Source: Hydrogenophaga sp.
GTDB lineage: Bacteria > Pseudomonadota > Gammaproteobacteria > Burkholderiales > Burkholderiaceae_C
Reading direction: 5' to 3'
Length of the DNA stretch: 15,229 nucleotides
Assembly (NCBI GenBank): GCA_020047875.1
Contig: JAIFNE010000026.1
Coordinates: forward strand, 1 to 15,229
Shown: one piece after another, positions 7,709 through 14,565 of the stretch
Position numbering within the stretch: the stretch's first letter is position 1
How the letters are laid out: each line of letters starts with the position of its first letter
Position numbers and translations under genes: made by a program
Notes under the pieces: generated by a model
Database searches by the model: none
Seen by the model: the letters and a program-made list of their open reading frames with translations, nothing else
Told to the model about the DNA's origin: nothing

Positions 7709-9580
7709 GCGGCCTCCCTGACCGGCGAAAACGTCTTGGCGTCGGCCACCTTGAGCGTGGCGCTGACGCTGCCGGTGCGGCCGTCCTCAAACTTCACCTG
7801 GGTCTCGATGTACTGCTCGGTCTGGTTGCCGTAGAGCGCGTCGATCAGGGGCTGGTATTTCTCGCCAATGAAACCGCGGCGGACCTTGTTGGTGCGGGTG
7901 AGCTCACCGTCGTCGGCGTCCAGCTCTTTGTGCAGCACCAGGAAGCGGCTGATCTGGCTGCCGGCCAGCAGCTCGTCGCGGCTGAGGTCGGCGTTCACCT
8001 TCTCCACGCAGTCGCGGATCAGCTCGTACACCTCGGGTTTCTGCGCCAGATCGGTGTAGCCGGCATAGGGCAGGTTGCGGCGCTCGGCCCAGTTGCCCAC
8101 GGCGTCCATGTCGATATTGACCATCACACACACCTTCTCTCGCTGGTCGCCGTAGGCCACCGCTTCCTTGATGTACGAGAAAAACTTCAGCTTGTTTTCC
8201 ACGTACTTGGGCGCAAACATCGCGTTATCGAATGCGCCGCCTTTGATGCGGCCCACGTCTTTCACCCGATCAATGATCTTCAGGTGGCCGCTGGCGTCGA
8301 TGAAGCCAGCGTCGCTGGTGTGGTACCAGCCATCGGCGGTCAACACCTCGGCCGTGGCTTCGGGGTTCTTGTAGTACTCCTTAAGCAGGCCCGGTGACTT
8401 CACCAGAATTTCGCCCGTGTCCGACAGCTTGATTTCCACCCCCTCGCAGGGCACGCCCACCGTGTCGGCCCGCGCCTCGTGATCGGGTTGCAGGCAGACA
8501 AACACCGCGGTTTCGGTGGAAGCTGAACAGGTCGGGGCCAATGGCCTCGCCCGCGGTATACGCCACACGCACCCGGCTCATGCCGAGGCTGTTGCGCAGC
8601 GGGCCGTACACCAGCGCGTTGCCCAGCGCGTACTTCAGAGAGTCCATGAAGCCCAGCGGCTTGCCGTCCATCTTGGCCGGGCCGACCCGTTTGGCGAGGT
8701 TCATGCACGCGTGGAACAGCTTGCGCTTGGGCGCGCTGGCGTCTTCCATGCGGATCATCACCGAGGTCAAGTAATAGGTGGGCCCGACCTCTTTCAGGTC
8801 GATGGTCACGGTGCTGCTCGACTCGGGGCAGTTCACCACGTAGCCGGCCACCAGCCACTGCGCGTAGGAAAAGATGTTCTGGCCAATCCAGGCCGGCGGC
8901 AGGTAGGCCAGCACCTCGTCGTCGGCGGTGAGCTTGTCGAACCGGGCACCCACGTCGGCGCGGTCGATCAGCGTGCGGTGGGTGTGCACCACGCCCTTGG
9001 GCCTGCCGGTGGTTCCGCTGGTGAAAAACATCGCGGCCACGTCGTCGGGCTGGCCCAGCTCCACCTGCTCACCGAACAGGTCAGGGTGCACCTTGGCGAA
9101 GGCCTGGCCAGCGCCGATCAGTTCTTCCAGTGCGCTGAGGCCGGGCTCGTCGTAGTTGCGCAAGCCGCGCGGGTCATCGAAGTAGATGTGAGCGAGTTGC
9201 GGGCATTGCTCGCGGATCTCCAGCATCTTGTCGACCTGTTCCTGGTCTTCCACCACCACAAAGCGCACCTCGGCGTTGTTGATCGGGAAGACACATTCGG
9301 CGCCCACGGCATCCTGATACAGCGGCACCGGAATGGCGCCCAGCGACTGGGCCGCGAGCATGGTGGCGTAAAGGCGCGGGCGGTTGGAGCCGATCACCAC
9401 CATGTGTTCGCCGCGCCGCAGGCCGGCCTGGTGCAGGCCGCAGGCAATCGCCTCCACCAGTTTGGCCATGTCGGCCCAACTGGTGCTCTGCCAGATGCCG
9501 TATTCCTTTTCGCGCATGGCCGCACCCTGGGGGCGGCGTTTGGCGTGATCCCGCAGGAGCCGGGGAAAAGTGGTCTGCAT
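7705..9580 (-). pseudogene. AMP-dependent acyl-CoA synthetase (FadD-like long-chain type), disrupted by deletion and frameshift
   Basis: The gene encodes an ANL-superfamily acyl-CoA ligase of about 650 aa, in two reading frames. Frame one runs from the ATG at 9580 (GGAGAC about 5 nt upstream) through the ATP loop FFTSGTTGRPKG (185-196) and YTAGEAIGPDLFSF (341-354), then leaves the family pattern and stops at 8381. The second frame picks up at about 8520 with STETAVFVCLQPD and contains GWYHTSDAGFID, KIIDRVKDVG and TRTNKVRRGFIGEKYQ, ending at 7705. Between FSF and STET about 13-14 residues, including the LYG part of motif A5, are missing. That fits a deletion of roughly 41 nt plus loss of frame at 8519-8523. 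A second gap, in frame, lies at about 8770: GPTYY joins LTSVMIRMED without the FAPPRVFE segment usual in this group. It is the first gene of the liv cluster. Either a decayed gene or an assembly fault is possible. Confidence 0.82.
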
Positions 9581-9607
9581 GCTTGTCTCCAATGGCGCTT
9601 GCGTTCG

Positions 9608-9617
9608 GGCTTAAGCC
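9608..9617. promoter_or_regulatory. Short perfect palindrome upstream of the acyl-CoA ligase gene
   Basis: GGCTTAAGCC is a perfect 10-bp palindrome, 28 nt upstream of the ligase ATG (minus strand) and inside the 162-nt divergent intergenic region. It may be an operator or a leader stem. The length alone is not strong evidence. Confidence 0.25.
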
Positions 9618-9668
9618 GAGTGCGCAGCGTTCATGTCGTTTATTCTGGGCTTCATCGTAGGCTGATGT

Positions 9669-9698
9669 TTGACGTTATGTTGTCCGTTGGACGACAAT
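9669..9698 (+). promoter_or_regulatory. Candidate promoter of the Crp/Fnr regulator gene with embedded inverted repeat
   Basis: TTGACG (9669-9674) and GACAAT (9693-9698) match the -35 and -10 consensus at 5/6 and 4/6 positions with an 18-bp spacer. Transcription would begin near 9705, about 38 nt before the regulator ATG. Within it, TTGTCCGTTGGACGACAA (9680-9697) has 5-bp inverted ends TTGTC/GACAA 8 bp apart, plus an internal GTCC/GGAC. This roughly resembles the size and geometry of Crp/Fnr half-sites (5 bp, central spacing) and covers the -10. Autorepression or divergent control of the ligase/liv cluster is a reasonable inference. Confidence 0.45.
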
Positions 9699-9742
9699 TT
9701 GAGGGTCTGCTCCCTTGGGACTTTCCCTAGCACCCCGTTCTC

Positions 9743-10468
9743 ATGAGCCTTGCCAACCCGCCCGGATCCACCTCGCCGCTGAGCACGCGAGCGCGTGCCC
9801 TCGTCCCCGACGAACTGGCGCAAATTCCCTGGCTGCAGGCGTTGGATCCAGCGGAGCGCGAGCGCGCCGAAGAAGGACTGGTGCTCACCAGCGCACAGGC
9901 CGGTGACCACATCTGCCGCATTGGCCGACCGGTGACCTACTGGTTCGGCCTCGTGGATGGCCTGCTCAAGATGAACAACGACGACAGCCTGGGCCCAGTG
10001 ATCACCTTCACCGGCCTGGCGCCGGGCGGCTGGTTTGGCGAGGGAACCGCGCTCAAACACGAGCCATACCGCTACAACGTGCAGGCGCTGCGCAAAAGCC
10101 ATGTGGCCGGCATTCCGATCGCCACGTTTGACTGGCTGATCGCCCACTCGCTGGGCTTCAACCGGTTTGTGATGAGCCAGCTCAACGAGCGGCTGGGCCA
10201 GTTCATCGCCGCGCGCGAGATCGACCGCCTGGGCAGCCCCGACCTGCGCGTGGCGCGCAACCTGGCCGCCATGTTTCACCCGCTGCTGTACCCCAACGTG
10301 GGCGGCACGCTGCGCATCACCCAGCAGGAGCTGGCTTACCTGGTGGGCCTGTCAAGGCAGCGGGTGAACGAGGCGCTCACCACGCTCTCCACGCTCGGCT
10401 GGATTCGGGTGGAATACGGCGGCGTGCGGCTGCTCGACCTGCAGGCCCTGCGCCACGGGCAGCTCTGA
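9743..10468 (+). CDS. Crp/Fnr family transcriptional regulator
   Basis: The 241-residue protein has an N-terminal cyclic-nucleotide-binding-type beta-barrel (about 29-145) and a C-terminal winged helix-turn-helix (about 165-235). The phosphate-binding cassette is recognisable as GWFGEGTALKHEPYRYNVQA (96-115), with F-G-E and R110 at the CRP positions, though Y111 replaces the usual Ser/Thr. No cysteine cluster of the FNR Fe-S kind is present. The DNA-binding part reads ITQQELAYLVGLSRQRVNEA (192-211), where SRQRVNEAL is the recognition helix. Divergent orientation from the acyl-CoA ligase/liv cluster, with an inverted repeat between them, suggests that it controls that cluster and itself. The effector cannot be told. 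The ATG at 9743 has no strong ribosome binding site, but it starts the only family-like frame. Confidence 0.9.
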   Translation: MSLANPPGSTSPLSTRARALVPDELAQIPWLQALDPAERERAEEGLVLTSAQAGDHICRIGRPVTYWFGLVDGLLKMNNDDSLGPVITFTGLAPGGWFGEGTALKHEPYRYNVQALRKSHVAGIPIATFDWLIAHSLGFNRFVMSQLNERLGQFIAAREIDRLGSPDLRVARNLAAMFHPLLYPNVGGTLRITQQELAYLVGLSRQRVNEALTTLSTLGWIRVEYGGVRLLDLQALRHGQL

Positions 10469-10477
10469 GTGCCGGCA

Positions 10478-10492
10478 TGGGATGATCCCAGC
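10478..10492 (+). promoter_or_regulatory. Candidate extended -10 promoter giving a leaderless rluF mRNA
   Basis: TGGGATGATCCCA (10478-10490) is a perfect 13-bp odd palindrome ending 2 nt before the rluF ATG, where a Shine-Dalgarno sequence would be expected and is absent. It reads as an extended -10 (TGG then GATGAT, 4/6 to TATAAT) whose start point, 7 nt beyond the hexamer, would fall on the A of the start codon. No -35 is seen. The alternative is a small RNA hairpin or operator. Confidence 0.35.
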
Positions 10493-11611
10493 ATGACCAC
10501 ATCCAAGCCCGAGCGAACCCTCTCGCTCAAGCCCGGCGCCGCCAAAAAGACCGCCAGCGGCCCGTTTTCCGAGCGCCGCCCGCCGGTGCGCCCGCCCGGC
10601 CCGGCGCGCGCCAAATCGGTGTCGGCCTCAGCGCCCAAACCGCCGCGCGAGCGGGCCTCCGGGCCCGAAGGTGCGCGCCCAATGCCCCCCGCAGCAGACC
10701 GGCGCACCGCCGCACCGCGCACGCCGCCGCCCGCGCCGCGCCCGGTGGATGCACGCCGGCCTGATCTGGCGCGGGTGGGCAATGCGAATGGCGAGGTGCG
10801 GCTGAACAAACGCATGGCCGAGCTGGGCTTGTGCTCGCGCCGCGAGGCCGACGCCTGGATCGCCCGCGGCTGGGTGCTGGTGAACGGCCAGCCCGCCGAC
10901 ATGGGCCAGCCGGTGGCGCCCGATGCCAGCATCGAGGTGCTGCCCCAGGCCCGCCACCAGCAGGCCGGTCAGGTAACCATCCTGATGCACAAGCCGGTGG
11001 GTTATGTGAGCGGCCAGCCGGAAGACGGCCACGAAGCCGCCGCCACCCTGATCGGCGCGCCCAGCCAGTGGCGCGGCGACGCGCGAACCCCCAGCGACGG
11101 CCGCCGCTTTGCGCCCGCACACACGCGCGGCCTCGCGCCCTGCGGCCGGCTCGACATCGACTCCACTGGCCTGCTCGTGCTCACCCAGGACGGCCGCATC
11201 GCCCGTCAGCTGATCGGCGAGAACAGCGGCATCGAAAAGGAATACCTGGTGCGCGTGCAGTGGGCGCCCCACGGGCCGAACGGTGAAGGCGTCGTCAGCC
11301 AAAACGTTCAGGCCATCTTTCCCGCCCACCAGCTCGCCCGCCTGCGCCACGGCCTGAGCCTGGACGACCAGCCCCTGAAGCCCGCGCAGGTGGACTGGAT
11401 GAACCCGGAGCAGCTGCGCTTCGTGCTGGTGGAGGGCAAGAAGCGCCAGATTCGCCGCATGTGCGAACAGGTCGGCCTGCATGTGGTGGGCCTCAAGCGC
11501 ATCCGCATTGGCGGCGTGGTGTTGGGGAACCTGCCGGTGGGGCAGTGGCGGTATTTGGGTGACGGCGAGGCGTTCGCCCCATCCGGTGCTTTGCCTGGTG
11601 ATCATGCTTGA
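10493..11611 (+). CDS. rluF: 23S rRNA pseudouridine synthase, RluF/RsuA family
   Basis: The 372-residue enzyme isomerises a uridine in rRNA to pseudouridine; the RluF subgroup acts on 23S rRNA U2604/U2605. Residues 1-95 are a low-complexity Pro/Ala/Arg-rich, probably disordered, basic tail. An S4 RNA-binding domain follows: RLNKRMAELGLCSRREADAW (103-122) and GWVLVNGQPADMG (126-138). The catalytic domain opens with LMHKPVGYVSG (164-174) and contains GRLDIDSTGLLVLTQDG (218-234), in which D221 is the catalytic aspartate. EKEYLVRV (248-255) and EGKKRQIRRMCEQVGLHVVG (314-333) are also conserved. The ATG at 10493 is chosen over a GTG at 10469, which abuts the regulator stop codon. Its stop codon overlaps the -35 of the higBA promoter, and the last 86 nt before 11580 recur downstream of higA. 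Confidence 0.92.
   Translation: MTTSKPERTLSLKPGAAKKTASGPFSERRPPVRPPGPARAKSVSASAPKPPRERASGPEGARPMPPAADRRTAAPRTPPPAPRPVDARRPDLARVGNANGEVRLNKRMAELGLCSRREADAWIARGWVLVNGQPADMGQPVAPDASIEVLPQARHQQAGQVTILMHKPVGYVSGQPEDGHEAAATLIGAPSQWRGDARTPSDGRRFAPAHTRGLAPCGRLDIDSTGLLVLTQDGRIARQLIGENSGIEKEYLVRVQWAPHGPNGEGVVSQNVQAIFPAHQLARLRHGLSLDDQPLKPAQVDWMNPEQLRFVLVEGKKRQIRRMCEQVGLHVVGLKRIRIGGVVLGNLPVGQWRYLGDGEAFAPSGALPGDHA
11556..11580 (+). repeat. Direct repeat, copy 1 (in the rluF 3' end)
   Basis: This is a 25-bp stretch with a single mismatch (G versus A at its sixth base) to 12302-12326. The shared exact core is ACGGCGAGGCGTTCGCCCC. This copy codes for LGDGEAFAP of the pseudouridine synthase. Together with copy 2 it brackets higBA. 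Confidence 0.9.
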
Positions 11612-11636
11612 CGTTATTAACGTATATCGTTAATAT
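11608..11636 (+). promoter_or_regulatory. higBA promoter with palindromic antitoxin operator
   Basis: TTGACG (11608-11613, 5/6) and TAATAT (11631-11636, 4/6) are spaced 17 bp apart. Across the -10 lies a strong inverted repeat: TATTAACG (11615-11622), five bases TATAT, CGTTAATA (11628-11635), with 8-bp perfect arms. This is the usual kind of site bound by the HigA antitoxin or HigBA complex to repress its own operon. The AT-rich block stands out from its GC-rich surroundings. The -35 overlaps the rluF stop codon. Confidence 0.8.
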
Positions 11637-11642
11637 TTTCCT

Positions 11643-11924
11643 GTGGCGATCGTCAGCTTTCGATGCAAAGAAACCCAGGCTCTGTACGAAGGCGTTCGCG
11701 TCAAGCGCTGGGTGAATGTGGGGCGGGTGGCTGCGCGCAAGCTGGCGCAACTCGACTGGTCCAACGTACTGGACGACCTCAAAGTTCCCCCCGGTAACCA
11801 ACTCGAAGCGCTCAAGGGCGACCGCAAAGGTCAGCACAGCATCCGCATCAACGACCAGTGGCGCGTTTGCTTTGTCTGGACGGATCAGGGTGCCGCCCAG
11901 ATCGAGATCGTCGATTACCACTGA
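11643..11924 (+). CDS. higB: HigB-type toxin (RelE/ParE superfamily, ribosome-dependent mRNA interferase)
   Basis: The 93-residue protein covers the full HigB family (PF05015). HigB toxins bind the ribosomal A site and cut mRNA. Family features are the N-terminal IVSFRCKETQALYEG, a helical RVAARKLAQLDWSNVLDDL (28-46), the strongly conserved LKGDRKGQHSIRINDQWRVC (57-76) and the C-terminal EIVDYH. The basic/aromatic residues of the conserved block (K58, R61, H65, R68, R74) and H93 are those expected around the active cleft. The start is GTG, 7 nt downstream of the -10, so the transcript would be nearly leaderless, which may limit toxin output (inference). The toxin precedes the antitoxin by 17 nt, the reversed order typical of hig systems. 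Confidence 0.93.
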   Translation: MAIVSFRCKETQALYEGVRVKRWVNVGRVAARKLAQLDWSNVLDDLKVPPGNQLEALKGDRKGQHSIRINDQWRVCFVWTDQGAAQIEIVDYH

Positions 11925-11941
11925 GTCACAAGGATCTCATC

Positions 11942-12241
11942 ATGCGCACCGTGGCCCCTGTATCCCCCGGCGAAATGCTGGATGAAGAATTTCTCAAGCC
12001 GCTGGGGCTGACCAAATACCGGCTCGCCAAAGACATCGGCGTACCGCCTCAGCGCATCGGCGATATCGTTGCCGGCAAACGCGCCATCACCGCCGACACC
12101 GACCTGCGCCTGTGTCGCTATTTCGGCCTGAGCGACGGCTGGTGGCTGCGCGGTCAGGCCAGCTATGACACCGCGATTGCGCGGGAAGCGCTCAGCGAGG
12201 AGCTGAGTCGGATTCCGCGCTGCGGGCTGATGGCGGCTTGA
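11942..12241 (+). CDS. higA: HigA-type antitoxin (XRE-family DNA-binding protein)
   Basis: The 99-residue protein matches HigA/VapI-type antitoxins. It starts with VSPGEMLDEEFLKPLGLTKY (7-26), the family's N-terminal signature. A helix-turn-helix follows at about 24-48 (RLAKDIGVPPQRIGDIVAGK). ADTDLRLCRYFGLSDGWWLR (51-70) is the usual middle helix pair, and the C-terminal helix REALSEEL is charged. It should neutralise HigB and repress the operon through the palindrome at 11615-11635. AAGGA (11930-11934) gives it a good ribosome binding site 7 nt before the ATG, unlike the toxin, which favours antitoxin excess. No terminator follows; the next 90 nt are an rluF-like remnant. Confidence 0.93.
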   Translation: MRTVAPVSPGEMLDEEFLKPLGLTKYRLAKDIGVPPQRIGDIVAGKRAITADTDLRLCRYFGLSDGWWLRGQASYDTAIAREALSEELSRIPRCGLMAA

Positions 12242-12252
12242 GCCTGTACCCG

Positions 12253-12333
12253 AAGAGCAATCGCATCGGCAGCCCAGTACCAGGGAATCTGCCGCTGGGG
12301 CTGGGTAACGGCGAGGCGTTCGCCCCGCCATAA
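12253..12333 (+). pseudogene. Remnant copy of the rluF 3' end, downstream of higA (contains direct repeat copy 2)
   Basis: Read in one frame this stretch gives KSNRIGSPVPGNLPLG, LGNGEAFAPP and a TAA stop (12331-12333). RluF residues 335-364 read KRIRIGGVVLGNLPVG, QWRY, LGDGEAFAPS. Eighteen of 26 aligned residues are identical and the only gap is the four codons of QWRY. The final 25 bp (12302-12326) match 11556-11580 with one mismatch. It has no start codon of its own and overlaps nothing. It is either the 3' stump of an rluF gene displaced when higBA arrived, or a dispersed repeat that also supplied the rluF end. The ribosome binding site of the next gene follows at 12341. Confidence 0.7.
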
Positions 12334-12351
12334 AACCCACAGGAAAGACCC

Positions 12352-13638
12352 ATGCGCCCCAGATCCCTCACCCCTTCCGATCGCAAAACGGCCCTGCTGC
12401 GCCATCTGCGACCGTCCGACCTGAGGGCCGCCACGCAGCTGGCATCGCAGGCCACGCAAGGCGTCATCAACCTCACCGAGAACGTGCACCAGACGGTGCG
12501 GCGCTCCCTCGGGCTGCCGGCTGGCGCAACGCCCTCGCAGGCGGGCGGGTTCACCGGACAGGTCTACCGCGGCATCCGAGGTGTGGCGGCGCTGGTGGGG
12601 CAGGGCTCTGAGTCGGTGCTGGGCGCGCTGTTGCCCCTGCTTGACGATCCGCTTGCACACCCCGAGGCGTCGCCGCAGCGAGAGGCGGTGCTGGCCGTGC
12701 TCAACGGGGTGCTGGGCGACCGCCTGGCGGCCACCGGCAATGCGCTGGCGCAGCCCATGCACCTGCGCCACCGGGGGGAGACCCTGGCGCTCGACGCCCC
12801 CGACACGCTCCGGCACCAGCTGGGCGGGTCCGCCAGCCCGCACCTGCTGCTGCTCATCCACGGCCTGTGCATGAACGACACGCAATGGACGCGCGAGGGC
12901 CACAACCACGGCGCCACCCTGGCCCAGGCGTTGGGCTGCACACCGCTTTACCTGCGCTACAACAGCGGCCTGCATGTGTCGGACAACGGGCGCGATCTGT
13001 CTGAACAGCTGGAGCGGCTGGTGTCGGCCTGGCCGGTGCCGTTGCAACGCATTTCCATCATTGGTCACAGCATGGGCGGGCTGGTGGCGCGCTCTGCGGT
13101 GCAGGCGGGCCGCGATGCGGGGCACCGTTGGCCCCAGGCCCTGCGCGAACTGGTGTTTCTGGGCACGCCGCACCACGGCGCGCCGCTGGAGAAGGCCGGC
13201 CATGGCGTGGATGTGTTGCTGGGCGCCACGCCGTTTTCGGCACCGTTCGCCCGGCTGGGCAAGCTGCGTAGCGCGGGCATTCTGGATTTGCGGCACGGCC
13301 ATGTGCAGGAAGCCGACTGGCGCTCGCCCGCAGGGCAAAGCTGGCGCGCCGGCTTTGAAGACCGGCGCCTGCCGTTGCCCCTGCCCGAGGGCGTGGCCTG
13401 CTTCACCGTGGCCGCCACCCTGGCTGGCCAGCGCGGCCTGCTGGCCGACCGTCTGACTGGTGACGGGATGGTGCCGCTGAACAGCGCGCTCGGCCAGCAT
13501 GACGAACCGCGGCGCCGGCTGGTGTTTGCCAAGTCGAGCCAGCGCATCGTCTACCGCACCGGCCACCTGGACCTGCTGTCGAGCCCGGCGGTGGCTGAAC
13601 AGTTGCTGAGCTGGCTGTCATCGCCCGAGGCGCTTTGA
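12352..13638 (+). CDS. Alpha/beta-hydrolase, lipase/PGAP1-like
   Basis: The 428-residue hydrolase has an N-terminal Ala-rich helical region (about 1-135) of unclear role, followed by an alpha/beta-hydrolase fold. The oxyanion turn is LLLLIHGLCMNDTQW (165-179). The nucleophile elbow is GHSMGG (238-243, S240). GTPHHGAPLEK (271-281) is typical of lipase/PGAP1-type enzymes. The likely acid is D371 in TGDGMVP and the likely base H405 in TGHLDLL, completing a Ser-Asp-His triad. No signal peptide is visible, so it probably works in the cytoplasm. AGGAAAG (12341-12347) is a good ribosome binding site for the ATG. An ester or thioester substrate is likely but unknown; a role in polyester or lipid turnover is only a guess. 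An intrinsic terminator follows. Confidence 0.85.
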   Translation: MRPRSLTPSDRKTALLRHLRPSDLRAATQLASQATQGVINLTENVHQTVRRSLGLPAGATPSQAGGFTGQVYRGIRGVAALVGQGSESVLGALLPLLDDPLAHPEASPQREAVLAVLNGVLGDRLAATGNALAQPMHLRHRGETLALDAPDTLRHQLGGSASPHLLLLIHGLCMNDTQWTREGHNHGATLAQALGCTPLYLRYNSGLHVSDNGRDLSEQLERLVSAWPVPLQRISIIGHSMGGLVARSAVQAGRDAGHRWPQALRELVFLGTPHHGAPLEKAGHGVDVLLGATPFSAPFARLGKLRSAGILDLRHGHVQEADWRSPAGQSWRAGFEDRRLPLPLPEGVACFTVAATLAGQRGLLADRLTGDGMVPLNSALGQHDEPRRRLVFAKSSQRIVYRTGHLDLLSSPAVAEQLLSWLSSPEAL

Positions 13639-13651
13639 GCCATTGAGTTTG

Positions 13652-13679
13652 CCGGCGGTGACGCTGGTGAATTTTTTTT
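13652..13679 (+). terminator. Intrinsic terminator after the hydrolase gene
   Basis: CCGGCG (13652-13657) pairs with CGCTGG (13662-13667), six pairs with one G-U, closed by a GTGA (GNRA-type) tetraloop. After TGAA come eight consecutive Ts (13672-13679). It starts 13 nt past the hydrolase stop codon. Confidence 0.82.
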
Positions 13680-13749
13680 GGATTCGCAGGTAAGCTAGCC
13701 ATGACCAGTCCGTCCATTACCCCCCCCACGTTGAGGAGACACTCAAGCC

Positions 13750-14565
13750 ATGCCGTCGATTGCCGCCTACTTTCAAGATGTTCAGTTGCCCACCATGCCA
13801 GAGGTGGCTCGACTTCTGGTCCAGTCACTGAATGACGATGAGATACCGTTTGAAAAGGTGCGTTCGGCCATTTCACGCGATCAGGCGCTCACGGTGAAGC
13901 TCATTCGCCTCGCGAACAGTGCACGGTTTGGCCTGCAACGCAAGGTGAGTTCCGTTGATGACGCCATCACCATGGTGGGGTTGAATCAGGTGCGCACCTT
14001 GTGCTTGGCTGCGTGCATGTCGAACTCGTTCCCGCTGTCTTCCGGGCTCAACCGTGAAGAGTTCTGGAAAGAAAGCATGGCCTGCGCGGGCTTTTCCCAT
14101 TGGCTGGCGCGCACCATCGGGGCCGATGTGCAGCAGTCGTGGCTCACCGGTTTTATGGTTCGCTTGGGTGAACTCATCATTGCGCAAAAAGAGCCGGACA
14201 AAGTCGAGGCCATTGAGCGTCTTCCCCATGCCCCAGGCGGGCGCTGGGAGCGCGAGACGCAACTGGTTGGATTCACCGAAGGCGAGGTTGCAGCTGAATT
14301 GGCCAAACGCTGGAACTTCCCCGAGGAGGTCTGTCTTGCACTCGCTACGTCATCAGATCCTTTGGCGCACAAACCTTTTTGCCGCTTGGGTGGCGTTGTG
14401 CACATAGGGATGTTGCTGGCAGAAATAGCCGTTGAGACGGACAAGAACGCGTCCGACACCATTGATGCACTGCCAGCGGATGTTCTTAAGGCGCTGCAGT
14501 TGGATCACGACTACCTCAAAGAGCATCTGCCCGACGTCAAAACATTCACCGACGCTCCCGTTTAG
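13750..14565 (+). CDS. HDOD domain-containing protein
   Basis: The 271-residue protein consists almost entirely of an HDOD domain (PF08668), an HD-related output domain found in bacterial signalling proteins that lacks the metal-binding HD residues. Family landmarks are LPTMPEVARLLVQSLNDDEI (13-32), SAISRDQALTVKLIRLANSA (39-58), the VSSVDDAITMVGLNQVRTLC stretch (66-85) and the helix ending WLTGFMVRLGELII (130-143), where the canonical GLLHDIG-type sequence reads GFMVRLG. No receiver, GGDEF or EAL domain is attached. Such stand-alone HDOD proteins are linked to cyclic-di-GMP signalling, motility or secretion control, but no role can be assigned here. GAGGAG (13733-13738) lies 11 nt before the ATG. 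It sits behind a terminator, so it has its own promoter, which I could not locate. Confidence 0.9.
   Translation: MPSIAAYFQDVQLPTMPEVARLLVQSLNDDEIPFEKVRSAISRDQALTVKLIRLANSARFGLQRKVSSVDDAITMVGLNQVRTLCLAACMSNSFPLSSGLNREEFWKESMACAGFSHWLARTIGADVQQSWLTGFMVRLGELIIAQKEPDKVEAIERLPHAPGGRWERETQLVGFTEGEVAAELAKRWNFPEEVCLALATSSDPLAHKPFCRLGGVVHIGMLLAEIAVETDKNASDTIDALPADVLKALQLDHDYLKEHLPDVKTFTDAPV

Noticed and set aside
8516..9730. 404-codon plus-strand frame
   Set aside because: Antisense to the acyl-CoA ligase gene and extending into the regulator promoter region; shadow composition.
10628..11605. 325-codon minus-strand frame
   Set aside because: Antisense shadow of rluF, Ala/His/Gln-rich with no domain.
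11556..12326. The higBA direct repeats as ends of a transposon
   Set aside because: There is no transposase, the repeats are direct rather than inverted, they code for the rluF end, and no target-site duplication is seen outside them.
12163..13566. 467-codon minus-strand frame
   Set aside because: Antisense to the hydrolase, whose catalytic motifs are clear. The short resemblance of its C-terminus to a minus frame inside rluF only reflects the DNA repeat described above.
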